From positions 930,001-994,000 of the forward strand of contig CP103023.1 of the NCBI GenBank assembly GCA_024752435.1: a stretch of 64,000 nucleotides of DNA, read 5' to 3'. The translations under genes were made by a program, and so were the position numbers. A model generated the notes under the pieces. That model did no database searches, was not told where the DNA came from, and saw nothing but the letters and a program-made list of their open reading frames with translations. Numbering within the stretch: the first letter of the stretch is position 1; the number at the start of each line of letters is the position of its first letter. Positions 1-12,215 of this stretch are shown piece after piece. This DNA is from Allantophomopsis cytisporea. Taxonomy: Eukaryota > Ascomycota > Leotiomycetes > Phacidiales > Phacidiaceae.

Positions 1-1127
1 ATGTCTTAGCGCCCGTTCTATCTAACATTCTGTCTTCAGCGATGGCTGTCACTCATGCTAGACCTTGCCACAGCTGGCCTTGCAACGCTTCTCGTTGGTA
101 TTGCTGTTGCGTTGAAAGACACAATCGATACTGGCTTACTTGGTGTGGCGCTTGTTAGCGTTACCACTCTGGGACAAGTTCTTAGCCAACTTGTTTTGCA
201 TTGGACGAATTCAAAAACCTCCCGCGGAGCTATAAGTCGTATCAAGACGTATGTAGTGGAAACACCCTCCGAGATAGAAAAGCTTACGGATGCACATCAT
301 AATTCCTGCAACAATAATTGTATCCCCGCTGAGTGGCCCCCTGATGGAGTTGTAGTGCTGCGTAACACCTCAGCTTCATACAATGATAATTTGGTTCTTA
401 ATGATATCAGTCTCAGCATCAAGGCAGGATCTAAAGTTGCCGTGTGTGGACGAACAGGAAGCGGGAAGTCGACACTTCTTAATCTATTGCTCCGACTGTA
501 TGAACCAACTAAAGGCTCCATTACCATTGATGGCATTGAGTTATCTACAGTTCCGCATCAACAGCTTCGTAGTTCTATCGCTGCGGTACCATAAGAGCCC
601 TTCTTCCTTCCAGGTTCATTCAAGATGAATATCTATCCTTTTAGCGATGGCAAAGTCAACGAAGGTACAATTTGGGGTGTGCTGGAGAGAACGGGTTTGG
701 CCAACATTGTCAAGGAAAAGGGTGGTCTGGACGAAGAGCTCAACTTTGAATGGTTAAGTTCAGGACAACGACAAGTCTTCTGTCTGGCAAGGGCAATACT
801 GCGGAAAAGCCGCCTTGTTCTGCTTGATGAAGCAACGAGCCAGTGATTCCCAACCTAATGAATGGTATTCGTGCACGAAGCTGATACGCAATCAGACTTG
901 ATTCCCAAACCGAGAGGCTGGTAAATGATATAATTACGACGGAGATCAAGGACTGTACCGTTATTATGGTTACGCATCGTCTCAAAGCTCTCGTTGAACC
1001 AGATGCTTGGTGCAATGAGGTGGTCGTGTTGCGTCAAGGACGAGTCGTGGAGAGGGACTCCCCAGCTAGCTTGTACAACGTCGATCATAGTGTATTTCGA
1101 GAGATGTTAAGGATGCAGGATAGATGA
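1..1127 (+). pseudogene. ABC transporter (ABCC/MRP-like), C-terminal part, in-frame stop
   Basis: This is the 3' part of an ABC exporter gene whose 5' end lies outside the window. An intron ends at 39 (branch-like ctaac, then cag) and an exon opens at 40 with the end of the second membrane domain. The nucleotide-binding domain follows: Walker A GRTGSGKST, signature LSSGQRQ, Walker B LVLLDEATS and H-loop VTHRL. A 53-bp intron (845-897) joins the Walker B region to the D-loop in frame, and the gene ends at 1127. At 591-593 a TAA interrupts the frame exactly where the Q-loop glutamine of the family is expected (VP-stop-EPFFLPG), so CAA has probably become TAA. Coding continues cleanly on both sides. 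The family exports conjugates or drugs across membranes. It is either a young pseudogene or carries a sequence error; the family call is secure. Confidence 0.85.
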
Positions 1128-1671
1128 ATGAGACGACTACTATCTAGATTGAATACCATTTCGTCTGCAGATGTTACTCAAGCCAGTTGCGCCTTAGTTT
1201 AGCCTGCTTGAATGAGGAGTATGGAGCCGCAAATCACCCAAGAAGCCCATCTTCGGGTCATTGTCCTTGTCAGAACACTCGAGGTAACTCAGAAGTCTAA
1301 CATCCAGCCCCAGTATCTTGATGAGGGAGCTAGGTGTGCGGTGACTTGGTCCATGCGTAGAGAGCCAAGTGGTCCGTAGGTTTCAAAAATGGAGCAGAGC
1401 ACCTACAACGGCAACAGTCAAGCCTAATCGAGTGCTTGATTAAAAATATCAATATATGACTCTAATGAAGAGTAAAGATAGGTATCAATATCCTCGTCCT
1501 TCATCCATCCTATATCCTACTTCCACCCCAACTTCTTTCTCGTGGTTGCGGCGCTTGACCTCGCTATCTTGGCTCTGGAGACTCTGGTCGATGGCCGCAA
1601 TGAGAGTCTCACTATAGAAATTCGGATATTTTCATCAAGTGAAGAGGGACCGAATGTTTCGAACATAACCA
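1128..1671. other. Intergenic, convergent 3' ends
   Basis: This spacer lies between the ABC transporter remnant (plus strand) and the regulator gene (minus strand). I see no coding signal or repeat; it should hold the two 3' untranslated regions. Confidence 0.6.
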
Positions 1672-3355
1672 TTAGAGCAAAGTCGTCAAATCAACTCCTT
1701 TGAAAATAAGCTGATCAACGATTCTTTGGCACCAGTCCAACTGCTCCTTGTTTCGTGACTGGTCCATTTTAAACACCCTGTATACCACCTTCAATGGAAA
1801 AAAGGTGGAAACTGGACCATATAAAATTCCTCCGTCCTGCATCAGGTAGTCCATGCTTTTGCAGATCCAGCTTGACAAATTAAAGATACTATCTTCAGTT
1901 TGTGGAGTTAAGGGCTCATTCTCTATTGAAAGTCTTTCGCTGGCCAGATCAGGAAAGTGAAACTTGAGTTGTTCGCGATGTATTATGCAGATCATCCGCA
2001 AGGACCATACGTGGGTAAATGCATTCGCGACGGATACGCTCGGAAACCAAAATGACTCTCCAGATCCACCATCTGAGAAGTGATGTGAGATATTTGAAGT
2101 AATCCTTGGCCAATATGGGGGTTCTTTTAGGCTCAGTCGATATGATTGTTCCCAATGACTAAGCAGCCTGAGTACTTCAGAGAACGAAAACCAAATTTCT
2201 TGAGCAACCGACAAATAACTTTCCACTGGGGATTTGATCAATGTATCGAACCTTTCTAGCAGTGATGGAATGAGAGCAGCATGGTTTAAAAGGACCTGCA
2301 TAGGCTGGGCAGGGTAGACAACGAATGGGATGGTTTGCCACTCCTTTAGTGCGAGAAAGGTAGACGTCCTCGACTGGAAAGCTTCAAAAATCTAATGGCA
2401 CAGCTAATTAGGTTCTCACTATTTCAAGTCACTGACACCAGCCTCAACTTACGAGCAGTGGCCTTATGGCAATAAACAGCCGGAAATAAAGTCCCGCAGA
2501 ACACCTTCGAGGATCTGAAAGCTGTAAAATCTTTCCGACACCCTTGAGATGTGCCATGGATCCTCCTTTACAGGTCGGCAGCATATGCTGTAACCAAGAC
2601 AGAATTAGCAAGATATTTCTTAATATCAATCCTTTTTGGTGGGACTTTCCATACTTCAGCCAGAATCAAGCACATACTGGCAGCGACCAGCTCTGCCTCA
2701 AAGGAATTGTCTACCCTCAGTAGGCTCTTCCTTAGGAGGCTCAAGGCTAAACAGTGCGCTCTGGTAAATAACGAGGTAGGTGGGCTACTAGGGACATCTT
2801 TGCACCTAATCGACAGGCCCAGAGTGATTACTGCGGATGGGAGGATTCCATCAATAGCTCCACCATCGAGCAAGTTAGGGAGTAGTCCTACCCAAGAGCC
2901 ACAGATTTGGAACGGCGGTGCAGGTAGATTAGAGTGTCTCGAGGACCACAGTAACCAGGGAGCGTATTTACTAATAATTAAAACAGAACACGCTTCCAAA
3001 GAGAATCCTTTCACAGGCATGGGAGAGGGTATTGTTGTTAGCATCTTAGCTGCCTTGGCCGATGAAGGTGTGTTTTGGGCACTTTTTCGAAGTGAAGATC
3101 CCTTGGAGCCAGGCTGGTGGTGTACAATTATCAAGTCATGCTGATACCCTGCACACTTTCGACCGGTGAAAAGACATTGGGTGCAGGCAGGCAACTTCCC
3201 GTCACACTAAAAATCGCATTAGACCTGAGAAACAAAACCCTCGACACTTTGCTTCAAGCTGAGAGAAAAAGGGTTGGAGAAGAAGGAGCGAGAATACTCA
3301 CTCCCAGCTTGCGAGCTCTGCAGGTATGACATGTGGTGGTCTTCCTGACCTTCAT
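1672..3355 (-). CDS. Zn2Cys6 fungal transcription factor
   Basis: A four-exon model gives 486 residues: exons 3355-3302, 3206-2655, 2587-2453 and 2391-1672; introns of 95, 67 and 61 bp. The first intron splits the zinc cluster after the third Cys-spacer. Joining exons 1 and 2 gives CHTCRARKLG then CDGKLPACTQCLFTGRKC, a perfect Cx2Cx6Cx6Cx2Cx6C binuclear cluster at about residues 9-36. The remainder resembles the usual fungal regulator middle region and C-terminus, with a late segment SWICKSMDYLMQDGGILYGP. Such proteins bind CGG-containing DNA in the nucleus. The gene is divergent from the glutathione S-transferase, so the 0.7-kb spacer is probably their shared promoter. Targets are unknown; control of the neighbouring GST and ABC genes is inference only. 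Internal splice sites all keep frame, which supports the model. Confidence 0.88.
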
Positions 3356-4057
3356 ATTTGAATCGTTTCAAAGGTATTCCTACTGATACTATGTGATAGG
3401 TAGAGACAATGTACGTTGAGAAGTCATGCCCCCAAAACATTATAGAATTGAAATAAGTAAAGGAGAGATGGAGTATGATTGAAAATCGCAAGATATCAAA
3501 AATGACTGTGATACTGCAGATGCGGAATTATATTCCGAGCCGAAAAAGGTGATCAATCAGATCGGGTCATATAAGTCTTGGCGGGTAATGCTGCCGAACG
3601 CGGTTAGCCTAAAACTCTAAAAACATACGTCTCACTTGAGATCGCCATTCAAAAATAAGAAGAACAGCACTTGAGCGTTCTGATCCCTCTCATATGACAT
3701 CACGGCTACCATGTCCTTTGCAATACTCTTGGTCATCCATAGATGTTCAGTCGTTCCAGAACCAGCTAATTTCTAATCATGGCCATTGAGTGAGGCGTTT
3801 GGACTATGGATTGCACCTTGGTAAAGCAAAAGTCATCTAATATATATATAAAGTACCATCTAGTATCCTTTGTCGATGCAAATGCTTTGGTTCACACATA
3901 GTCAGCCAACCTTGATTCAATATATGTATCTCACCTTCTCTGCCTCTACCTCTTCTTCGTCTTGCTAAAGCTACGGTCCATCGCCGAACCAAACCCCGGC
4001 ATCCTACCACGCGAGCTTAGATATATACCTTTCACTTCCCAGACATAAAGCGACGAT
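3356..4057. promoter_or_regulatory. Divergent promoter, regulator / GST
   Basis: The spacer separates the start codons of two divergent genes. It holds a TATA-like run (tatatatata, near 3840) about 215 bp before the GST start and a CGG-N9-CCG palindrome closer to the regulator. Bidirectional use is inferred from the gene arrangement. Confidence 0.5.
3582..3596. promoter_or_regulatory. CGG-N9-CCG candidate Zn2Cys6 site
   Basis: CGG at 3582-3584 and CCG at 3594-3596 are spaced by nine bases, the everted/inverted triplet layout bound by many Zn2Cys6 dimers. It lies in the promoter between a Zn2Cys6 gene and its divergent neighbour. A chance match is possible. Confidence 0.3.
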
Positions 4058-4699
4058 ATGCCCCAGATCAAATTCTATTACGCACCAGGAGCATGTTCCC
4101 TCGCACCGCATATCCTCCTCCGGGAAGCCGGTGTCCAGTTCGAGGCTATTTCAAATGTCGTTACTCCAGACGAGGTCAAATTTACTAAGGACTTTCCCCG
4201 TATCAATCCAAAGATGCGAGTACCTGTGATCTCCGTTGACGAAGAGACGATTACGGAGACACCGGCTGTCATGACGATGATCGCGCAACTCGCCCCCAGC
4301 CAAAATCTACTGGGGCAGTCGCCATTAGATAATGTGAGAGTTTACGAATGGATAAATTGGCTATCAGGCACGTTACATGGCCAAGCATTTGGGGGTCTCA
4401 TTAGACCTGGGCGGTATTCGGATGATACCACTGCTTTCGCTGGAATTCAGGCAAAAGGACGCAAGACCATGAAAGATTGCTTTGACATCATAGAAGGGAA
4501 GCTATCTGGTATCTATGCGGTTGGAAATGCTTTTACGGCAGTAGATCCATATCTTTTTGTGTTTTATCGATGGGGTAACATTTTCGGATTTGAGCTGAGA
4601 GAGAAGTATCCAAAATACACGGCCTTGGTGTCAAATTTAGTGCAGCGACCTGCAGTCAAGGCCACTTTAGAGATGGAAAATATCCAGTCTACTTTGTAG
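4058..4699 (+). CDS. Glutathione S-transferase-like protein
   Basis: This is a single-exon gene of 213 residues. The N-terminus (YYAPGACSLAPHILLREAG) matches the thioredoxin-fold start of beta-class and related bacterial-type glutathione S-transferases, where the Tyr/Cys region contacts glutathione. A MRVPVI segment with the cis-proline and an ITETPAV segment (glutathione gamma-glutamyl contact, usually ES) follow at about residues 51-72. The C-terminal half is helical with the usual late DPYLF motif. GSTs conjugate glutathione to electrophiles in the cytosol. No introns are needed. Its position opposite a Zn2Cys6 gene and near an ABC exporter remnant suggests a detoxification role, which is inference from context. 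Confidence 0.88.
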   Translation: MPQIKFYYAPGACSLAPHILLREAGVQFEAISNVVTPDEVKFTKDFPRINPKMRVPVISVDEETITETPAVMTMIAQLAPSQNLLGQSPLDNVRVYEWINWLSGTLHGQAFGGLIRPGRYSDDTTAFAGIQAKGRKTMKDCFDIIEGKLSGIYAVGNAFTAVDPYLFVFYRWGNIFGFELREKYPKYTALVSNLVQRPAVKATLEMENIQSTL

Positions 4700-7222
4700 A
4701 ACAGCTATACCGAATACTGTTTGGTCTGCGATCTATGATGTAGTATAATTCTCTTCAGATTATGTACGTACCTTTATAACTGTCTAAGATCCAATTATGC
4801 GTAATGAGAATTTGTGTTGTTGGATAAATATGAACTGTGAGCTAGGTATATGAATATAGTTTGTATGCTATATACAACGGTGCTGCGTTGTGAATGAGCT
4901 GTACTAGGTCTAATCTGCGTTCTTGGACACCTCTATAAGCCTCCTATACTCCAAGCATGCCTGTGGTTCTCGAGATGGGGCTTTTCATATAACTAACCGC
5001 CACAGTCATTATTCTAAAATCTGACTTAACTTATTAGGCTACAGAGACTCTTCTTGAGATGCTTAATTCTTTGTCTCCCGAAATCGGACTTCTCGTGAAA
5101 GTAACTAGATAGATCGTTTGTCTCATCTTCTTGAACCTCCACTAGGAACCTAAGGGGACTATACAACAAACCTGTAATTTACTACTGAATCAATCTGGTT
5201 CATTTACGTGAAAACTATTCGCACCGGCTTTGTAGAGCTCTCAATTGTTCATTCGATACGGGTATACTCTACCAAGGCTAATTACGAAATATCAATATAG
5301 ATTTGGTGTTCAACAAGCAATCGCGAAACTCCTTTCAAACTCATATTTAGATTATACTAGAACTATGATAAACAAATTGCTGAAACCTATTCCTTGTTAA
5401 ATTAAATAAACTAAGTAAAGAGGGTTTTTAAATAATACAATGCGCGTATAAAAAACAAATTCATCTAATATAGATTGAGATTTTTTAATGTCTTTCCTAT
5501 ACTATAAGACTTTCTGACATATTTCTTTGACCCTTTTATTAACATCATTTCGACTTCTAGCTTCTTTCGTTTCCTTTGCTATCAAATCTTGTGAGATTTT
5601 CTGTTGATAAGAATACTTTATCTAATTTATTAACCCGAACCCCTTGCCTTTCACTAGATTATATTATTTGGTATGAAAAATCTAAGGTGAAGTATTTGAA
5701 TCGTACCTATTTATTCACCTAATTAATATCTGCTTGTAGAAATTAGAATGTAGGGAGCCTAAGTGTTATATGCTTTAGACTTTCCTTGCCTATATCAAAG
5801 CTGACAGAAGAAAAAGTTTCTTAGCTACGTATCAGCATACAGTTACAGCAGTATACAAGTACTGAAGCCAATAATGATGTAGAGGCCATGAATACACAGT
5901 AGTATGTATGACTACTAAGTTCACCACTCTCCGAAGTTATACATAATCCTCATCTTGGCTAACTATAGACCTGTTGCATCAAATTACTAAGTTCTCACCT
6001 CGGCTTGTCAACACAACAATGCAACAGCATGAAGATTGATAACATAGCAGCACGTGACCACATCATCAGTCAGCTCAAAATATGGCGGTTGACGTTTTCC
6101 CCCCCAATAGTGACTATGACATACGTCTCATCCGTCACAGGTAAATTAATTTGGAGCAATTGAGGAGTAAAATTGGTTCTCCTTCGATCTGTCTCGTCGT
6201 ATCATAGCGTTAAGGTTCAACCGTTGTTGTTGCGCTCCAGAAGAACCTGGTCATGCAAACAAACATCCAATAATTTTCCGAGGCGCCCAACTATAATTGG
6301 AAGAAACAACACTATCCGTTCAGGAGATTGACATGATCTGACCAGATCGCCGAAAGGATTTCTCGAAACAATTTGACAGCTCAGCAGACGAGAACCACAA
6401 ATACACGAGCATGAGGCTGAACCAAGCGTAATTAAGCGCCACCGACCCTGCATAACTAGCGCCACGCCAAGGTCCGCGGACCCCACGGACCGAGCCGCCT
6501 ATTGCCCTCTTCACCGTTTGACCTCAGCGGGGAAAACGTTTGAGATCGTTGACCCTATCCCATATACCGAGCGTACTTGACGGAGCATGAATTGATAAGC
6601 GCGTGCAGCGTTCCGCCGGGAGATTAGGGACGATGTGCGCTTAGATGGCTTTCAAGTGATATCCAATACTCGTCTTGAGAAGCCCCTGCTGCGTGCGTTA
6701 CTCCACTGCTTGAACTGCTGAGTCTGGACTTGTTGGTGCTTCGTATGTGTGGATTCTGGTATCCACTGACGCACACTGCCACTGCCGTGCATGCTTTTAT
6801 GTGGGGAAAATACGCTTCTCGTTCGATCATGGAAGTCAAACATTGGCAGAAATATACCGTCTGGCCTTTTTGGAGCATTTGGCGGTGTAGCCATGATTGT
6901 GAATGTTACCTCGAAGATGACAACTTAAATGGTTGACTTTGACTTCGATTGTTGATTGATCTTTATCACTCATCAACAATAACAACACATCTCAAGCGAC
7001 GATTCCAACTTTTGCCAGAAAGTCCAGTACTTACAATCCACGTTTTACGATTTCTCGATATTTATCATCTATACAACACATCATTTACTCAAGTTGAGTG
7101 ATTTAGAAGAAAGTTACTCAGCTATCCGTTATCACTCAGCCAACTCCACGAGATCTCATCAACACAAATCATCTCACGAACCAAATCACTCTATCACCCC
7201 CTTACCCAAGCGATTGAAGAGA
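4700..7222. other. Long intergenic region, AT-rich first half
   Basis: About 2.5 kb without a supportable gene. From 4700 to about 6000 the sequence is strongly AT-rich with no reading frame of note; after about 6000 the composition is more even and only short overlapping frames occur. The last few hundred bases should be the promoter and leader of the following gene. I see no transposon end or tandem array. Confidence 0.6.
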
Positions 7223-8025
7223 ATGACAGCCATGTTCTCAACAATCTTCTCATCAATCATGCCCCTCCCAAGTCACCCAACACCACCGGCCTCCCCAAAA
7301 TCAGCCAAAAAGGCCACCGCCTGGCCCGGACAGCTAACCCCTACCTCGCCCCACCGCCTCACAAACAAAACCACAAGCTGGCCCTTCATGTCCCCCAAGA
7401 CAAGCCCCACCCTCCAATTGAACGCCCTGTACATCGCCCTCTTCTTCCGCGACTCTCCCCGACCAGACTACCACTGGGCCCTCTACCTACACACTGACTC
7501 CACGCCCGCCAGCGGCACGAAATACCACATCCGCAATGAGGGCATGGGCTGGGTTGCGGACCACGGCGCCACGGCGTCCATTAGAGAGCAATTCCAGCTC
7601 GTTGGTCTGTTGCACATTGCCGATGTGCCCTTTGGATGGGAGGCTGGTGTCGATGCCAAGATTAGGGCTTATGATGGCACGTTGAATGAGGAGGGGTTGA
7701 CTTGTAAGACTTGGTTGTTTAGAGTGCTTGAGGATTTGAGGGTTGAGGATCGGGGGTATGTTGTTCTTCGTTGCGATGATTTGGAGGGCTTGAGAGAGGA
7801 GGTTTATGAGTTTGGGAGGGGGGAGATGGAGGGGGGCGAGGAGAATGCGTTGCCTAGACCGGTGCTCGATTCGAGAATCTGTAATCTGTTTGGGAGTCGG
7901 AGGAGCTCGGCTGTAAGTTCACGTTTTCCTGCCTATTAGAGAGTGTAACTAATTTTGTCGTGTAGAAAACTCGAAAGTCGAGTGCTTCTTCTGATCATAG
8001 TCATATGATCAAGAGCCTTCAGTAA
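7223..8025 (+). CDS. DUF6914-like fungal protein of unknown function
   Basis: Two exons (7223-7912 and 7966-8025, 53-bp intron with taactaat branch) give 249 residues. I used the first in-frame ATG at 7223; the open frame extends further upstream, but without an ATG. The N-terminal 60 residues are Pro/Ser/Thr-rich and look disordered. The folded part begins near LYIALFFRDSPRPDYHWALY and includes GTKYHIRNEGMGW, the layout I associate with the fungal DUF6914 family (conserved WALYLH and KYHIRN segments). No catalytic motif is evident. The second exon adds a short Ser/Lys-rich tail ending SHMIKSLQ. The function is not known; the family name is from recall and should be treated as moderate. Confidence 0.75.
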
Positions 8026-9210
8026 GATGGAGGATGGCACTTATTAGTGACGATGGATTATGAGGACATGATGTGTCAGCGTTGATTGACTTCCGCGCAC
8101 AGAGCGACTGCTTATGAATGTTCAATGTATGGCATGATGGGATTTGATGACACGAATAGATATGTACTTAACGAATTTATGTATTGGCTTTTGGGCGTTG
8201 ATTTGATCTAGGATAAATGAATTGTTGTAACCAAGTCGCAAATGGTAACCCAGGTCCATCCGTGACTTCAGTCTGGCTGTAGTGACTATCTTCTGAAGCT
8301 AGTGACTTAATAAATTACTCTTTCGATTCTCTGTCAATATAGGGTGAGAATCCGTAGATTAGAAAGTCAAGAAAAGCTTGGCATCGCTGATTCTCGTATA
8401 ACGTTACATTAAGTACACATCAGGTCACGGAGTAGTAATACCACCGTAGCTCGCATTGGAGGTAAGCATTTCCTAACCAGGAAGTACAATCTGCGCACCC
8501 GCACACTATATAAACAGAACTCCTGGCAGTCCACTTTTGAAACGCATTGCAACTGGCTTTCATCTCGCCCACTTTATTGCGGTAGTTTATCCTTTCAATA
8601 GCCAAGGATCGCGCTAGTCATGGCAGCAAGTGGTAACGAGATGTCAACTGACGATGAGATAGCGAACGGTGGTGATTGATGAAACTGTAAGCATGTGGAG
8701 AGATATATGGACCACCTGTTTCAGAGCTAAAGTGAATCAGGTTGGATAGTTTACGACTTGAAAGTCATTGCTTGGACTTCGCGGTGGAGAGCTTCATTTA
8801 TATATTTACTCTACATCATTGAAAGCTGACTTACTTGCGACTCCCTACATATGGAGTTGCGCTATGCGCCAGAAGTATTAAACGGTCCTCAAAAGTGTTC
8901 TATTACCTATATTTTACAACCAGAAATTCTGAGATGGAACTTCATCCTAATATTGCATCAGAAGCAAGACAATCACCACTACCACAGACCGAAGACTCAC
9001 ATGACAGATGAGAAAGTCCGATAAACCATATTCAATTATCAGAAAACATAAATCCGCAACTATGGTATCACATAATGCAACCCTCAAGTTATCTCCTGGG
9101 TTCCCATCCAGTCTTACCAAAACGCCCAATACACCACCCAAATGCACGCATCACCACTCACCACTCACCGACACAGTCATAACCCCCCATCTATAATCAA
9201 TTCCCACCCC
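8026..9210. other. Intergenic, convergent genes
   Basis: Spacer of 1.2 kb between two converging genes. Only short, low-quality frames are present and no repeat stands out. It should contain both 3' untranslated regions. Confidence 0.55.
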
Positions 9211-12014
9211 TCAATCCCCACCGAATTTCTCAACAACCCCCCTCTCCCACTTCAAATAATCATCAAGATCATGGCCGAGATTAAAGCCCATAGGCACACC
9301 CTCAGACGAGAACTGACCAAGCGGACTAGGCGGCAAACTCAGCTCATCAGGATCTCTCTCGGCATCGAGCGCACGTTTTCCAAGCGCGCCTTCCTTCTCA
9401 TCGCCCTTCATCTCACGGCCATCAATCTCAACGGCGATGTCCCTCCTCAATTTCCTGCCCCTCTCCCTCTCCCTCTTCCTCTCCGCGTCCGTCCTGCCCC
9501 TCCTCTCAAGGCCATGTCCACTCCTAACCTTCTCCCTTTCCTTTTCCCTTCTCTTATCACGCTCCCTCTTTCGTTCCTCCTGCTCCCCCGCCTCGCCCTC
9601 CCGAACCCACCGCCCAACCCTAGCCCCATCTCCCAAGCCTTCCCCCCACCTGATAATCTCCTCCTCCTCACTACTCCCCCCAAATCCGAATCCGAATCCA
9701 GCCCCGCCAATCCCGTCATTCCCTATACCCATCTCCCCAAGTCCCTCCTCAACCCCTCCACCAAGCGCCATCTGAAACGCAGTCCAATCCATCTCCTCCC
9801 CACCTTCCCCCTCTCCCTCCTCCTTCGCCTCCTTCTCACGCAAAAGCCGAATTCCACCCTGTCTCCACGGCGCAAAGACCGTGAACGGGGTAGACGGTAT
9901 CTCATCAGCACGAGGCGGGTACGCAGATAATATGACATTTTTCCCAGCGCCCTTCCCCTTCCCCTTGCCTTTCTCCTTCTCCTTCTCTTTCCCCTTATCC
10001 TTCCCTTTATCCCCGCCCTTCTTCCCCCTCACATAATCCACTCCCTCATCTCCACCTTTCCCATCTCCCTCAACACCTCGCCTACGTCCTCGAGACGAGC
10101 TCTTGCGCGGGATAGGCGGCGCAGCTGCCAGAAGTTCCCAATCATCGAGGATGCCATTATCCGACAGTGTATTTCCATCTCCGTTAGCACTGCTTCCGTT
10201 TTGCGCATCCGTTGCGTTGCGGAGACTCAAGCTTATCGTTGAGTCGTTGAGATGGATTTCTAGAGGGCTTATGGGGGTGAGTTCGGGGATAGTTGCCAAG
10301 GGGCGGGAGACTGTGCGTGTGCCTGTGCTTGATGCTGTTCCCGATTGGGCTGTGGTCGAATTCGAGATGTTTATGCTTGGGGTTGATGTCGATCGCTTAT
10401 CGGGCGTGGATGAGGTGATTGATATGGCAGAGTCGTGGCGGCGGCGATCTTTAGCTGGGATTGGCGGCGGAGATTCGCTATTGATTACAGTATTTCCATG
10501 GGTGATTGTAGCGGGGCCAGAAGTAGGTGTGGAAGCTGTAGTAGTGGAGGGATTTGCGGACGAGGAGGCATGCGCTTGAGGATGCGATGGCGGCGAGAGC
10601 CCCGAAGCCGTGAGGCGTATGGGCAGCGAGTCAAGAGCAAATGGATCAGGAGTCGGGCCCGTCGAGCTGGTACTCGTACTCCTCTCCGTTTCACCAGAGT
10701 GTTTAGGGCTGGCGGACTCGGCCACCGATACAGGAACACTGAGCCGCTGACCAAGTTTACTCGTATCAATCCTACACGCGTCAGTCCTCTGCACAACACA
10801 AATTCGAAAAGCACATTTACTCACAACTCCTCGACATCGCCCTTGGTGAAAATCCGCCCGGTAAAAATATCCGCCATCCCATCGGTGACCTCCGTCACAT
10901 TAAGAGTCCATCTAGCCTCTCTATTCGATTTCTTCTTGCGCGCCGACTTCGTCCTCTTCGCGCGACTCTTCGTGCGTGCAATAGGAGCTTTCCTCGCTTT
11001 CTTTCCCAGGAAGGACGATGACGCCACCGGAGCAGCCGCTAAATTCAGAGCAGGCGTCATGTTGAAGACGCCTGTACTGGCGCGCGCTTCTTCAAGAGCA
11101 GTTCCCACGGCCTTGAACGCCTCGTCTGTCTGACGCGCCAACGCCTCTATTTCAGTTGGGGTCGTAGAATCCGTACTTCTCGGTGATAAACTTGATAAAC
11201 TGTTTAGACTACCCACCGACTCCTCTGTTGTCTTGGTGGATAAATGCAAGCTCGGCGTAGGTGTTGTCTCATTATCCGTGACCGGCTCAATCGCCAGCGC
11301 CTCCAGCAAATTGAATGTTGAATTATGAGAATTCTTGCCGTCTGCAGCTGCAGCTTTCTCGGGCATGGAAGAGGATTTGGCGAACGAAAGAAGAGGAGAA
11401 GTGCCCGCCAGCTCAGAGAATATGAGGCGCCACGTCCTCGCATCGCCTCCATCACCTCCATCACAGCTAGCACTGGCGCTGGTGTTGAGATAAAGAATCT
11501 CTGGTGCGGGCGCAGGCGTGACCGTTGGATTTGGACTGCAATTGGTCTCGACGCTCTTGGTCGGTAGCGCTTGTTCTCGTGACAAAGAATGAGGGGCTCC
11601 GCACGCCTCGTCGCAACTACACAAAGAACTCTCGGATGAATGCGCCGTAATGCTATGCGCATGATTAGACGCGTACTCCGGGCGCGGAGAAGATGGCGCA
11701 TTCGCATTTTCTACCGAGGGGCGCGATACCCACGATTTCACGCGCGACTTTGATTGTGGATCTGTTGGTGCATTCACTTGTGCTTCTGGGCTTGTTGATG
11801 ACGGGCAGGTTTCGATACTTTGGCTCTTGCGGTTTGCTATGAGCCGCTTGAAGCGGAAGCTCGTTTTATGGAGCATTTTGGAGGATTTGGATGGCTTCGG
11901 GAGTAAGAAGGGCGCGGTTGAGTAGTAATATCTGTTTACTGACGTGCATGCGGCTGACAGATCGTGATTTGAGAGGCTGTGGCAGCGGTCTGAGATTGTG
12001 TTATCAAACGACAT
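9211..12014 (-). CDS. Large low-complexity protein, unknown function
   Basis: Exons 12014-10825 and 10771-9211, joined by a 53-bp intron (10772-10824), give 916 residues; the join keeps frame (KGDVEELIDTSKL). The protein is mostly Ser/Thr/Pro-rich and likely disordered. It has a basic KR-rich patch, a better conserved-looking WTLNVTEVTDGMADIF block just before the intron, a DDWELLAAAPPIPRK block, a KGKDKGKEKEKEKGKGKG run, a long Arg/Glu-rich stretch (RERDKRREKEREK), and an ordered C-terminus (LPPSPLGQFSSEGVPMGFNL). The start could instead be the ATG at 11876 (MLHKTSFRFKRLI), which looks more protein-like than the upstream stretch. I recognise no catalytic domain. The Arg/Glu-rich part may form a single long helix. 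Confidence 0.72.
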
Positions 12015-12169
12015 AGTATTCCATGAGCTGATGAGATGGTGATGAGTAACAAGCCAGTATAAGATGAGAGTATCGGACGTTTACAAGATGATGGGTAGGA
12101 AGAGTAGAATCGCAGTGATTGAGGGAGCAGGGCAGTGTAGAGGTAACTTTGAGCTGAGTATCCCACGCC

Positions 12170-12172
<3 letters not shown>

Positions 12173-12215
<43 letters not shown>
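12173..12215. repeat. (CT)n microsatellite
   Basis: Nearly uninterrupted CT dinucleotides with one CTTT interruption. On the minus strand this is a GA tract about 160-200 bp upstream of the large low-complexity gene, so it may sit in that promoter or 5' leader. Confidence 0.95.

Noticed and set aside
591..640. A 33-bp intron that would remove the ABC gene's TAA
   Set aside because: GTACCA...CCAG is too short for introns in this window and would delete a conserved, clearly coding segment.
9437..10579. Plus-strand open frames opposite the large low-complexity gene
   Set aside because: They are mirror frames of a biased minus-strand coding sequence (Leu/Pro/Ser runs opposite Lys/Glu/Gly) and have no motif.
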